Below, piece after piece: positions 28,688-35,700 of a stretch of DNA of 64,000 nt. The notes beneath the pieces are model-generated. The model saw nothing but the letters and a program-made list of their open reading frames with translations, searched no databases and was not told the DNA's origin. The stretch lies in assembly GCA_900119625.1 (NCBI GenBank), contig FPKD01000010.1, forward strand, positions 1 to 64,000. The letters run 5' to 3'. The translations under genes were made by a program, and so were the position numbers. Position 1 is the first letter of the stretch, and each line of letters begins with the position of its first letter. Source of the DNA: Olsenella sp. kh2p3. GTDB taxonomy: Bacteria > Actinomycetota > Coriobacteriia > Coriobacteriales > Atopobiaceae.

Positions 28688-30061
28688 ATGCCCAAGGTAA
28701 GCATCATCGTTCCCGTCTTCAACGCCCAAGAGACGCTGCGCAGGTGCGTCGACAGCATCCTGGGGCAGGAGTACCGCGACTTCGAGCTCATCCTTGCAGA
28801 CGACGGCAGCACGGACTCCTCGCCCGCCCTTTGTGACGAATACGCCGAGAAGGACAGCCGCGTGCGCGTGCTCCACAAGGAGAACTCCGGCGTCTCGGAC
28901 ACGCGCAACAAGGCGCTAGACGCCGCGCAAGGCGAGTACGTGCAGTTTCTCGACTCGGATGACTGGATTGCCCCCGAGGCCACGCGCCTTCTCGTGCGCG
29001 CCATGGAGGACAACGACTGCGACATGGTCATCGCGGACTTCTACCGCGTGATTGGCAGCAAGGTCTCGCGCAAGGGCGACATCGACGCCGAGGGCGTCCT
29101 CTCGCGCGAGGAGTTTGGCGACTACATGATCCAGAACCCCTCGGACTTCTACTTTGGCGTTGTGTGGAACAAGCTCTACCGCCGCGACATCATCGAGAAG
29201 TACCAGCTGCGCATGGACGTCACGCTCAGCTGGTGCGAGGACTTCATCTTCAACATGGAGTACGAGCTGCACTGCAAGCGCATCTACCCGCTGCAGGTCC
29301 CCGTCTACTACTACGTGCGGACCAAGGGCTCGCTGGCCAGCCAGGGCGCCAACCCCGCCAAGGTCGTCCAGATGAAGCTCAATGTGATCGAGTACTACAA
29401 CGACTTCTACAAGCAGGTCTTCGACGAGGAGGACTACCGCGCGCGCCGTCCCGACATCTACCGCTTCTACATCGAGTCCGCCGGCGACGGCGACATCATG
29501 CCGTGGCAGCGCTCGGCCAAGCTGGGCGAGGAGCGCGTGCCCGTCTTCGTGAATCCCGAGATGCAGGAGGACGCGCTTCTCGGCCTGTACTTCGAGGAGA
29601 AGCTCGTCGAGAGGAACCTGGAGCTTGTGGCCGCGCAGTTCGACCTTACCCCCCGCGACGTGCGGCTCCTTGGCTTCGTGCGGCTGGGGACGGTCTTCTC
29701 GGGCAGAGAGGAGCTGGCGGACTACTGCGGACTCTCCTCGCCGCAGCTGGCGCGCACGCTGCAGCGGCTGCAGTCGAAGCGCCTGATAACCGTGGAGATG
29801 CGTGTGGAGCGCACGGATGCGGACGGCGAGGCGGTTGCCGCCGACGGCGTTGCAAGCACGGCGGGCATCCCCGGTACGACAAGGACCAAGCTCCTGGTGG
29901 TCGAGCCGACCGAGCAGGCCCGGCCCGTGATGGAGGCGATCGCGCAGGCGCTGCGCGACTGCGACCGCGTGCGCTGCTCGTCCATGGGCGAGGACGAGGC
30001 CAACCGCTACCGGAGCGACCGGAGGAAGGCGCTCGAGAGCATCCGGCGCACCCTGGCGTAG
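28688..30061 (+). CDS. Family 2 glycosyltransferase fused to a MarR-like winged helix
   Basis: A 457-residue protein. Residues 1-230 form a GT-A family 2 domain: VSIIVPVFNAQETLRRC, ADDGSTDSS (nucleotide-sugar aspartates), FLDSDDW (D-x-D-like metal site) and VVWNKLYRRDII. Residues about 308-435 look unlike a transferase extension: SGREELADYCGLSSPQLART with LQRLQSKRLITVEM is a helix-turn-helix and wing of MarR type, followed by LLVVEPTEQARPVMEAI, the usual post-wing helix. No stop or frameshift separates the parts. The transferase would add a sugar to a surface glycan; the second half may be a DNA-binding regulatory or protein-interaction module. AGGGGCGCC precedes the ATG. Confidence 0.85.
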   Translation: MPKVSIIVPVFNAQETLRRCVDSILGQEYRDFELILADDGSTDSSPALCDEYAEKDSRVRVLHKENSGVSDTRNKALDAAQGEYVQFLDSDDWIAPEATRLLVRAMEDNDCDMVIADFYRVIGSKVSRKGDIDAEGVLSREEFGDYMIQNPSDFYFGVVWNKLYRRDIIEKYQLRMDVTLSWCEDFIFNMEYELHCKRIYPLQVPVYYYVRTKGSLASQGANPAKVVQMKLNVIEYYNDFYKQVFDEEDYRARRPDIYRFYIESAGDGDIMPWQRSAKLGEERVPVFVNPEMQEDALLGLYFEEKLVERNLELVAAQFDLTPRDVRLLGFVRLGTVFSGREELADYCGLSSPQLARTLQRLQSKRLITVEMRVERTDADGEAVAADGVASTAGIPGTTRTKLLVVEPTEQARPVMEAIAQALRDCDRVRCSSMGEDEANRYRSDRRKALESIRRTLA

Positions 30062-30081
30062 GGCGGATGGCGCTTCTCGGC

Positions 30082-30106
30082 GAAGTGCTTCTCGATGAAG
30101 CACTTC
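30082..30106 (+). terminator. Perfect hairpin after the glycosyltransferase gene
   Basis: GAAGTGCTTC, loop TCGAT, GAAGCACTTC forms a 10-bp perfect stem 20 bp beyond the stop codon. No T-tract follows, so termination is only probable. Both strands of the stem contain the over-represented CTTC(TCG) word. Confidence 0.55.
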
Positions 30107-30166
30107 TCGGCGCCCGCAAAGTTCGGACCGGTCGCGCGGGATTCCCGCACGGCCGGCCCGTTTGCA

Positions 30167-30304
30167 ACACATTCGGGATGCGATTGTGTATCGACCTGCG
30201 CGCGTTACACATTCGGGTTCGAATCTGTATCCTGGCGCCACACATTCGGCGTCCGAACCTGTATCGACCTGCGCGCGGTACACATTCGGGGCCGAATCTG
30301 TATC
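30167..30304. repeat. Array of four 26-bp palindromic units
   Basis: Units at 30167-30192, 30206-30231, 30240-30265 and 30279-30304 each read ACATTCG, a short centre, CGAAT/CGATT-type, TGTATC, so each is an imperfect palindrome. Spacers alternate: GACCTGCGCGCGT, CTGGCGCC, GACCTGCGCGCGG. Two more units with the same spacer (GACCTGCGCGCA) are found at 63557-63622, so this is a dispersed family. The fixed spacers rule out CRISPR. Confidence 0.9.
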
Positions 30305-30362
30305 CGCGCACCTGGCGCAACGCGCCATTCCAGCGCAGCGCCAGGCGCCGGGAGGCCCTTCC

Positions 30363-31343
30363 CTACTCCTGCGCGGGAGTCTCGGGCATGACCTGGTCGA
30401 CGTACCCGCGGATGATGGAGCACGAGTTGCGCATCGCGCGGCGCTCGTCGTAAGAGAGGTCAATCTCGAGCACGGCGTCGATACCGTTGGAGCCCACGAT
30501 GCAGGGCGTACCAGCGGAGATACCACTCTCGCCGTACTCGCCCTCAAGGTGCACCGAGAGGGGCAGCATGCGCTTCTCATTGTGCAGGATGGCCGTGATG
30601 ATCTCGGCGACAACCGAGGCGATGCCAAACTCGGTGCAGCCCTTGCCGCCCACAATCTTGCTGCCAGACTCCTTGACCATGCGCTTGACCTCATCGAAGT
30701 CGATGTTGGTGTTGGAGTGGTGGTCCATCGCAAGGTACTCGCGCAGCGAGATGGAGCCAACGGTCACGTGCGAGGTGGGGATGAACGACGAGTCGCCGTG
30801 CTCGCCCATGCAGAAGGCCTGAATCTGCTTGGCGTCGACGTCGATGATGCCGGAGAGGATGCGGCGCAGGCGCACGGAGTCGAGCGCGGTGCCGGTGCCA
30901 AAGACGTGCTCGCGCGGCAGGCCGAGGTTGCGGTACAGGTACTCGGTCACAATGTCGGCGGGGTTGGAGACGCTCAGCACGATGCCGTTGAAGCCGGAGT
31001 CGCGCACGGGGCCAACGATGCCCTCGAGCACCTTCATGGTGCCGCCGAGCATGTCGAGGCGCGTCTCGCCGGGCCTGCGGCTGCGGCCGGCGGTGAGGAC
31101 GATGAAGTGGGCGTCCGCGCAGTCGGCGTAGTCACCAACGCGGATGGTGAACGAGTCGCCCATGCCCGAGGCAAGGTCCTCGAGGTCCATGACCTGGGCC
31201 TCTGCGGCCTCACGGTTCACGTCGAGAAACACGATCTCGTTCACGAGGTGGCGAAACATCAGGCACAGTGCAACGTGGCTGCCAACGCGACCGGCGCCGA
31301 TAATGACAACCTTGCGCGTCTGGAATGGCTTCTCAATAGGCAT
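30363..31343 (-). CDS. ldh: L-lactate dehydrogenase
   Basis: A 326-residue NAD-dependent dehydrogenase. VVIIGAGRVGSHVALCLM is the Rossmann loop, FLDVN the adenosine-binding aspartate, RSRRPGETR the mobile-loop region with substrate arginine, SNPADIVT the conserved Asn, and MGEHGDSSF contains the catalytic histidine. Gln/Arg choice in the mobile loop separates lactate from malate dehydrogenase; the overall pattern and fermentative context favour lactate, with malate possible. AGGAGGAAAGCA before ATG 31343 is an excellent ribosome-binding site. The next gene upstream, ettA, is codirectional 168 bp away and separated by a 33-bp palindrome. Confidence 0.88.
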   Translation of the reverse strand: MPIEKPFQTRKVVIIGAGRVGSHVALCLMFRHLVNEIVFLDVNREAAEAQVMDLEDLASGMGDSFTIRVGDYADCADAHFIVLTAGRSRRPGETRLDMLGGTMKVLEGIVGPVRDSGFNGIVLSVSNPADIVTEYLYRNLGLPREHVFGTGTALDSVRLRRILSGIIDVDAKQIQAFCMGEHGDSSFIPTSHVTVGSISLREYLAMDHHSNTNIDFDEVKRMVKESGSKIVGGKGCTEFGIASVVAEIITAILHNEKRMLPLSVHLEGEYGESGISAGTPCIVGSNGIDAVLEIDLSYDERRAMRNSCSIIRGYVDQVMPETPAQE

Positions 31344-31480
31344 TGCTTTCCTCCTTGATGGACGGACAACTACTGTGCAACTACTCACCAAGGGGAAATG
31401 ATACGTCACTAGAAAGCGAGCGGGCGGCCTCGCGACCGTCCGCTCGCCGACTTGTTTGAATGAGTCGGGGAACCGCCCTG

Positions 31481-31513
31481 AATGAGACAAAGGGACAGTC
31501 CCTTTGTCTCATT
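31481..31513. repeat. 33-bp perfect palindrome overlapping the ettA stop codon
   Basis: AATGAGACAAAGGGAC (31481-31496) and GTCCCTTTGTCTCATT (31498-31513) are perfect 16-bp complements around a single A. The right arm includes two of the three bases of the ettA stop. A loop of one base is poor for an RNA hairpin terminator and no T-run follows, so a DNA-level role or repeat insertion is more likely. Confidence 0.9.
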
Positions 31514-33191
31514 AGTCGCGGGTGAGCTTGCGGTGCAGGCGGTGGGGCTTGGACGCCTCCGGGCCCAGGCGACGCTCGCGGTCGGCCTGGTAGGCCTCGA
31601 AGTTGCCCTCGAACCAGTGCCAGCAGCCGGGGTTCTCGTCCGTGCCCTCCCAGGCCAGGATGTGCGTGGCCACGCGGTCGAGGAACCAGCGGTCGTGGCT
31701 CGTGACCACCGAGCAGCCGGGGAAGCGCTCGAGGGCGTCCTCCAGGCTCTCGCTCGTCTCGGTGTCGAGGTCGTTCGTGGGCTCGTCCAGCAGGAGGAGG
31801 TTTCCGCCCTGGCGAAGGGTGAGGGCCAGGTTCAGGCGGTTCCTCTCGCCACCGGAGAGCACGCCGGCAGGCTTCTGCTGGTCCGTGCCCTTGAAGCCAA
31901 AGGTCGCCACGTAGGCGCGGCTGGGAATCTCCGTGTCGCCCACGGTGATGTAGTCGTTGCCGTCCGAGACAACCTCCCAGACGCTCTTCTTGGGGTCGAT
32001 GCCGGCGCGCATCTGGTCCACGTAGGAGAGCTTGACCGTCTCGCCCAGCTCCAGCGTGCCCGAGGAGGGCTGCTCCTGGCCAACGATCATCTTGAAGAGC
32101 GTGGTCTTGCCCACGCCGTTGGGGCCAATCACGCCCACGATGCCGTTGCGCGGCAGGTCAAAGGAGAGGTCGTCGATAAGGATGCGGTCGCCAAACGCCT
32201 TGGTGAGATGCTCCACCGTAAGCACCTTGGCGCCCAGGCGCGGGCCCACGGGAATCTGGATCTCGGAGAAGTCGAGCTTCTTGGTGGCCCTGGCCTCGGC
32301 CTCCATCTGCTCGTAGCGCTCCAGGCGCGCGCGGTTCTTGGCCTGGCGCGCCTTGGGGCTCTGGCGCACCCACTCGAGCTCTGAGCGCATCTTCTTGGCG
32401 CGCTTGGCGTTCTCGCGACCCTCTGCCTCCAGGCGGGCGGCCTTCTTCTCCAGGTAGGTGGAGTAGTTGCCCTCATAGGGGTAGAGCTGGCCGCGGTCCA
32501 CCTCGCAGATCCAGCCGGCAACGTCGTTCAGGAAGTAGCGATCGTGCGTGACGGCCATGACGGCACCGGGATAGTTGTGCAGGAACTGCTCGAGCCACAG
32601 CACGCTCTCGGCGTCCAGGTGGTTGGTGGGCTCGTCGAGAAGGAGCAGGTCAGGCGCCTCGAGCAGCAGGCGGCACAGCGCCACGCGGCGACGCTCGCCA
32701 CCGGAGAGCTGGGTCACCGGGGCGTCCGGGTCGGGGCACTGCAGGGCGTCCATGGCCTGCGAGAGCTGGGAGTCCAGGTCCCAGCCATTGGCGGCGTCGA
32801 TCTCGTCCTGGAGGCGGCCCATCTCGGCCATGAGGGCGTCAAAGTCCGCGTCGGGGCTCGCCATCTCCTCGCCAATCTGGTTGAAGCGGTTGACCTTGGC
32901 AATCACGTCCGAGAAGGCCATCTCGATGTTCTCGCGCACGGTCTTGTCCTCATCGAGGGGCGGTTCCTGCTGCAGAAGCCCCACCGTGTAGCCCGGCGTG
33001 AGGCGGGCCTCGCCGTTGGAGACGTCCTCGAGGCCGGCCATGACCTTGAGAAGCGTTGACTTGCCCATGCCGTTGGGGCCAACCACACCGATCTTGGCAC
33101 CGGGATAGACGCCCACGGTGACGTCGTCGAGAATGACCTTCTCGCCCACGACCTTGCGGGCCTTGTACATCTGGTACACGAACTCTGCCAT
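31512..33191 (-). CDS. ettA: ABC-F translational throttle ATPase EttA
   Basis: A 559-residue soluble protein with two ABC ATPase domains and no membrane helices. Walker A GPNGMGKST and GPNGVGKTT, signatures LSGGERRRVAL and LSGGERNRLNL, Walker B LLLLDEPTNHLD and LLLLDEPTNDLD. The interdomain linker rich in basic residues (ENAKRAKKMRSELEWVRQSP) is the P-site tRNA-interaction motif. Length and N-terminus (MAEFVYQMYKARKVVGEKVILDD) match EttA, which binds the ribosomal E site and couples translation to ATP level. GGAGCAGC precedes the ATG. The stop codon overlaps a 33-bp palindrome. Confidence 0.95.
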   Translation of the reverse strand: MAEFVYQMYKARKVVGEKVILDDVTVGVYPGAKIGVVGPNGMGKSTLLKVMAGLEDVSNGEARLTPGYTVGLLQQEPPLDEDKTVRENIEMAFSDVIAKVNRFNQIGEEMASPDADFDALMAEMGRLQDEIDAANGWDLDSQLSQAMDALQCPDPDAPVTQLSGGERRRVALCRLLLEAPDLLLLDEPTNHLDAESVLWLEQFLHNYPGAVMAVTHDRYFLNDVAGWICEVDRGQLYPYEGNYSTYLEKKAARLEAEGRENAKRAKKMRSELEWVRQSPKARQAKNRARLERYEQMEAEARATKKLDFSEIQIPVGPRLGAKVLTVEHLTKAFGDRILIDDLSFDLPRNGIVGVIGPNGVGKTTLFKMIVGQEQPSSGTLELGETVKLSYVDQMRAGIDPKKSVWEVVSDGNDYITVGDTEIPSRAYVATFGFKGTDQQKPAGVLSGGERNRLNLALTLRQGGNLLLLDEPTNDLDTETSESLEDALERFPGCSVVTSHDRWFLDRVATHILAWEGTDENPGCWHWFEGNFEAYQADRERRLGPEASKPHRLHRKLTRD

Positions 33192-33509
33192 TGCTGCTCC
33201 TGTCTGGGGCCAAACGTGCCCTTGGGTGAGGGGTGCCGCATGCGGCGAGAAGTACTCGCCACGGGCGTGTGTATGCTCCCATTCTACGGGAGGGCGTGTG
33301 GGCGACCCCGCGGGCGGCGGCGCACGGGGCCGCGCCCTTCAACGTTTGTGCACAATCGGATGCCGTTGCATGCCCAAAACCTGCGGTTTCGCCCATGCGT
33401 GCATCTTTTTTGTTACTACCGGTGGCACAATCGAGGGGGATGGGATACACCTGTACGGCCGCGACCGCTCTGACGGCGGGCATGGTGCAAAGAGAACTGA
33501 GGGGGATTC
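33192..33509. other. 318-bp divergent intergenic region
   Basis: Promoters for ettA and the pyrophosphatase gene lie here. A weak dyad (GCATGCCC to CCCATGC, 33371-33403) and one CGAGAAG heptamer near 33245 are the only structures I see. No gene is supportable. Confidence 0.5.
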
Positions 33510-35171
33510 ATGCCAGAGGCAATCCGCAAGGTCAACGTTATCGGCCACCTGCATCCGGACACGGACAGCATCTGCGCCGCCATTTCCTACGCTTACCTCA
33601 AGAACCAGATTGACGAGCCAATCTACGAGGCCAGGCGCGCGGGCGCCATCAACCGCGAGACGGCTTTTGTGCTCAAGCACTTTGGCTTCGAGGAGCCGCC
33701 GCTCATCACCTCGGTGACGCCGCAGATCAAGGACATCGTGGTGCAAAAGCAGCCTGGCATCGACGCCGAGATGAGCCTCTTCGCTGCCTGGAACATGATG
33801 CAGGACACCAAGGTGGATACGCTCTGCATCACCGATGAGGACAAGCACCTCGAAGGCCTCATCGCGGTGAAGGACGTTGCCAACGCGAACATGGACATCT
33901 TCGACACCGCCATGCTCTCCGAGGCGCAGACCTCCTACAAGAACATCATCGAGACGCTCAACGGCACGCTGCTTCTGGGCGACCCCAACGGCCGCGTGAC
34001 CAAGGGCAACGTGCGGGTGGGCACCACGCCCGAGATGATGGAGGACACCATCAAGGCCGGCGACATCGTGCTGGTCACCAACCGCTACGAGACCCAGCAG
34101 TTCGCCGTCGAGTGCGACGCCGGCTGCCTGGTCATCTGCTGCGGCGCCAACGTGTCCAAGCGCGTCATCGCCTCCGCCGAGCGCCACGGCTGCACCATCA
34201 TCACCACGCCGTACGACACCTTCGCCGCTGCGCGCCTCATCGGCATGTCCGTGCCGGTGCGCGCCAAGATGCTGCGCAAGGGCATCCTGCAGTTCTCGGT
34301 CAACACGTCCGTGGACGACGCGCGCAAGATCATGGCAAAGTCGCGTCACCGCTTCTTCCCCGTCATCGACGAGGACGGCTCCTACTTTGGCCTGGTGAGC
34401 TCGCCCAACCTCATCAACATCAAGCGCAAGCACGTCATTCTCGTCGACCACTCCGAGCGCTCGCAGGCCGTGGACGGCCTTGACCAGGCCGAGATCATGG
34501 AGATTCTCGACCACCACCGCATTGGCACCATCGAGACAAACGCGCCCGTCTACTACCGCGCCGAGCCCGTTGGCTGCACCTGCACGATCATCTACAGCGC
34601 CTACGCCGAGGCCGGCGTGGAGATTCCGCCCAACATTGCGGGCCTCATGCTCTCGGCCATTCTCTCCGACACGCTCACGTTCCGCTCCCCCACCTGCACG
34701 GCCAAGGACCGTCACGCGGCCGAGGAGCTGGCCAAGATCTGCGGCGAGGACATCGAGACGTACGCCGACTCGATGTTCGAGGCCGGCGCCGACCTCACGG
34801 GTCGCACCGCCGAGGAGGTCTTCCACCAGGACTTCAAGGTCTTCAGCCGCGGCAACGCCAAGTTTGGCGTGGGCCAGGGCAGCTACATGACAAAGAACAG
34901 CCGCGTGGCTGCCGAGAACCTCGTGCGGCCGTTCCTCGCCGAGGCCGCCAAGGCCGAGGAGCTGCCCATGATCTTCTACATGTTCACCGACGTTAAGTCG
35001 CAGAGCACCGACCTCATGATCTACGGCAACGGCGCCGAGGACGTGGTGGCGCAGGCCTTTGACGTCACGCCCAAGGACGGCATGGCGCTGCTCAAGGGCG
35101 TTGTGAGCCGCAAGAAGCAGATCATCCCGCCCATCATGGCAACGCTCCAGAAGATCGACGAGGACGATTAG
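33510..35171 (+). CDS. ppaC: Manganese-type inorganic pyrophosphatase with CBS and DRTGG domains
   Basis: A 553-residue DHH-family protein. VIGHLHPDTDSICAAISYAYL carries the first metal-binding His and Asp residues, and LDHHRIG the DHH motif. Between them, residues about 70-310 hold two CBS halves (DTLCITDEDKHLEGLIAVKD and SRHRFFPVIDEDGSYFGLVS) around a DRTGG-like domain (VLVTNRYETQQFAVECDAGC). The C-terminal DHHA2 domain follows (about 420-550). CBS-pyrophosphatases hydrolyse PPi to phosphate and are inhibited by AMP/ADP and activated by ATP or diadenosine polyphosphates. In this window its substrate PPi is also used by the PPi-phosphofructokinase. GAGGGGGATTC precedes the ATG, and a terminator follows. 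Confidence 0.93.
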   Translation: MPEAIRKVNVIGHLHPDTDSICAAISYAYLKNQIDEPIYEARRAGAINRETAFVLKHFGFEEPPLITSVTPQIKDIVVQKQPGIDAEMSLFAAWNMMQDTKVDTLCITDEDKHLEGLIAVKDVANANMDIFDTAMLSEAQTSYKNIIETLNGTLLLGDPNGRVTKGNVRVGTTPEMMEDTIKAGDIVLVTNRYETQQFAVECDAGCLVICCGANVSKRVIASAERHGCTIITTPYDTFAAARLIGMSVPVRAKMLRKGILQFSVNTSVDDARKIMAKSRHRFFPVIDEDGSYFGLVSSPNLINIKRKHVILVDHSERSQAVDGLDQAEIMEILDHHRIGTIETNAPVYYRAEPVGCTCTIIYSAYAEAGVEIPPNIAGLMLSAILSDTLTFRSPTCTAKDRHAAEELAKICGEDIETYADSMFEAGADLTGRTAEEVFHQDFKVFSRGNAKFGVGQGSYMTKNSRVAAENLVRPFLAEAAKAEELPMIFYMFTDVKSQSTDLMIYGNGAEDVVAQAFDVTPKDGMALLKGVVSRKKQIIPPIMATLQKIDEDD

Positions 35172-35195
35172 CAATTCTCGCCCCCCGCGCTTGAT

Positions 35196-35240
35196 GCCGC
35201 CCCGGCCGCCGACATGCTGGCGACCGGGGCGGCTGCTTTT
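35196..35240 (+). terminator. Rho-independent terminator after the pyrophosphatase gene
   Basis: GCCGCCCCGG (35196-35205) pairs perfectly with CCGGGGCGGC (35224-35233), followed by TGCTTTTC. It starts 24 bp after the stop codon. Confidence 0.88.
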
Positions 35241-35343
35241 CTCGGCGCGAGGTCCTTCTCGGCACCAGGCGGCTCATCGATCAGCAAGGATCGCGCGCTC
35301 CGGAGACAGGCCAACCCAACCCTATGCTGGGCAAGCCACACAA

Positions 35344-35434
35344 CCTCACACGTGTTGTTTCTTCTTTGATGTACGCGTAACTTCACCTGGGCTTTTGTCG
35401 TTATATATCAAAAAAGAAATATCACGTGTGAGGT
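35344..35434. repeat. 28-bp inverted repeat with AT-rich 35-37 bp spacer
   Basis: The left arm begins ACCTCACACGTG and ends CTTTGAT (35344-35371); the right arm begins ATCAAAAAAG and ends CACGTGTGAGGT (about 35407-35434). They match at 25 of 28 positions. The outermost CACGTGTGAGGT is then copied twice more by the adjoining 33-bp tandem repeat. Confidence 0.85.
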
Positions 35435-35521
35435 TTAGCCGCGCAAGTCGAACCTCACGTGTGAGGTTTAGCCGCGCAAGTCGAACCTCACGTGTGAGGT
35501 TTAGCCGCGCAAGTCGAACCT
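35423..35521. repeat. Three perfect tandem copies of a 33-bp repeat
   Basis: Copies at 35423-35455, 35456-35488 and 35489-35521 are identical. Each starts CACGTGTGAGGTTTAGCC and ends GTCGAACCT, with AGGTT/AACCT inverted termini and a CACGTG E-box-like palindrome. No spacers differ between copies, so it is not CRISPR. Perfect identity suggests recent expansion. Confidence 0.95.
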
Positions 35522-35700
35522 GCCACAGTTTTTCTCAGCCCCCAATGCGTGACGCCCCGTAACGCGTTCGGCAACGAATGTGTGACGGGAACGCCACCTT
35601 CCGGCGCCGGCGCTCCGGCTGCCGTAGAATGGTGGGCGGTCCTTCTCGGCGTCGCACCCGCGGCGCACTCTGCCAACACCCAGCAGGAAAGGTGGCCTCG

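Larger units (their letters stand above)
30062..30362. other. 301-bp convergent intergenic region, repeat-filled
   Basis: Between the ends of the glycosyltransferase and ldh genes. It holds a perfect 10-bp hairpin (30082-30106), three CTTCTCG heptamers in 40 bp, a four-unit palindromic array (30167-30304) and a CCTGGCGC/GCGCCAGG dyad nearer ldh. No gene is supportable. Confidence 0.8.
35172..35700. other. 529-bp intergenic region upstream of purL
   Basis: Contains the pyrophosphatase terminator, a 28-bp spaced inverted repeat (35344-35434) and three perfect 33-bp tandem copies (35423-35521). No purine riboswitch-like core or gene is recognised. The purL promoter should lie between 35520 and 35680. 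Confidence 0.75.

Noticed and set aside
30167..30304. Possible CRISPR array or tRNA fragment (GGTTCGAATC resembles a T-arm)
   Set aside because: Spacers are constant and only 8-13 bp; the T-arm-like word is part of a palindrome and no acceptor, D or anticodon arms can be folded around it.
28916..30760. 614-codon open frame on the minus strand
   Set aside because: Spans the antisense of the glycosyltransferase, the repeat array and the end of ldh; no coherent protein.
33339..35174. 611-codon open frame on the minus strand
   Set aside because: Antisense to the well-supported CBS-pyrophosphatase gene, with low-complexity Val/Leu/Gly-rich translation.
35423..35521. Possible CRISPR array (three 33-bp direct repeats)
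   Set aside because: The copies are directly adjacent with no variable spacers, and no cas genes are in the window.
35522..35700. Purine riboswitch upstream of purL
   Set aside because: I found no three-way-junction pattern or conserved core; the region is short and repeat-derived on its left side.
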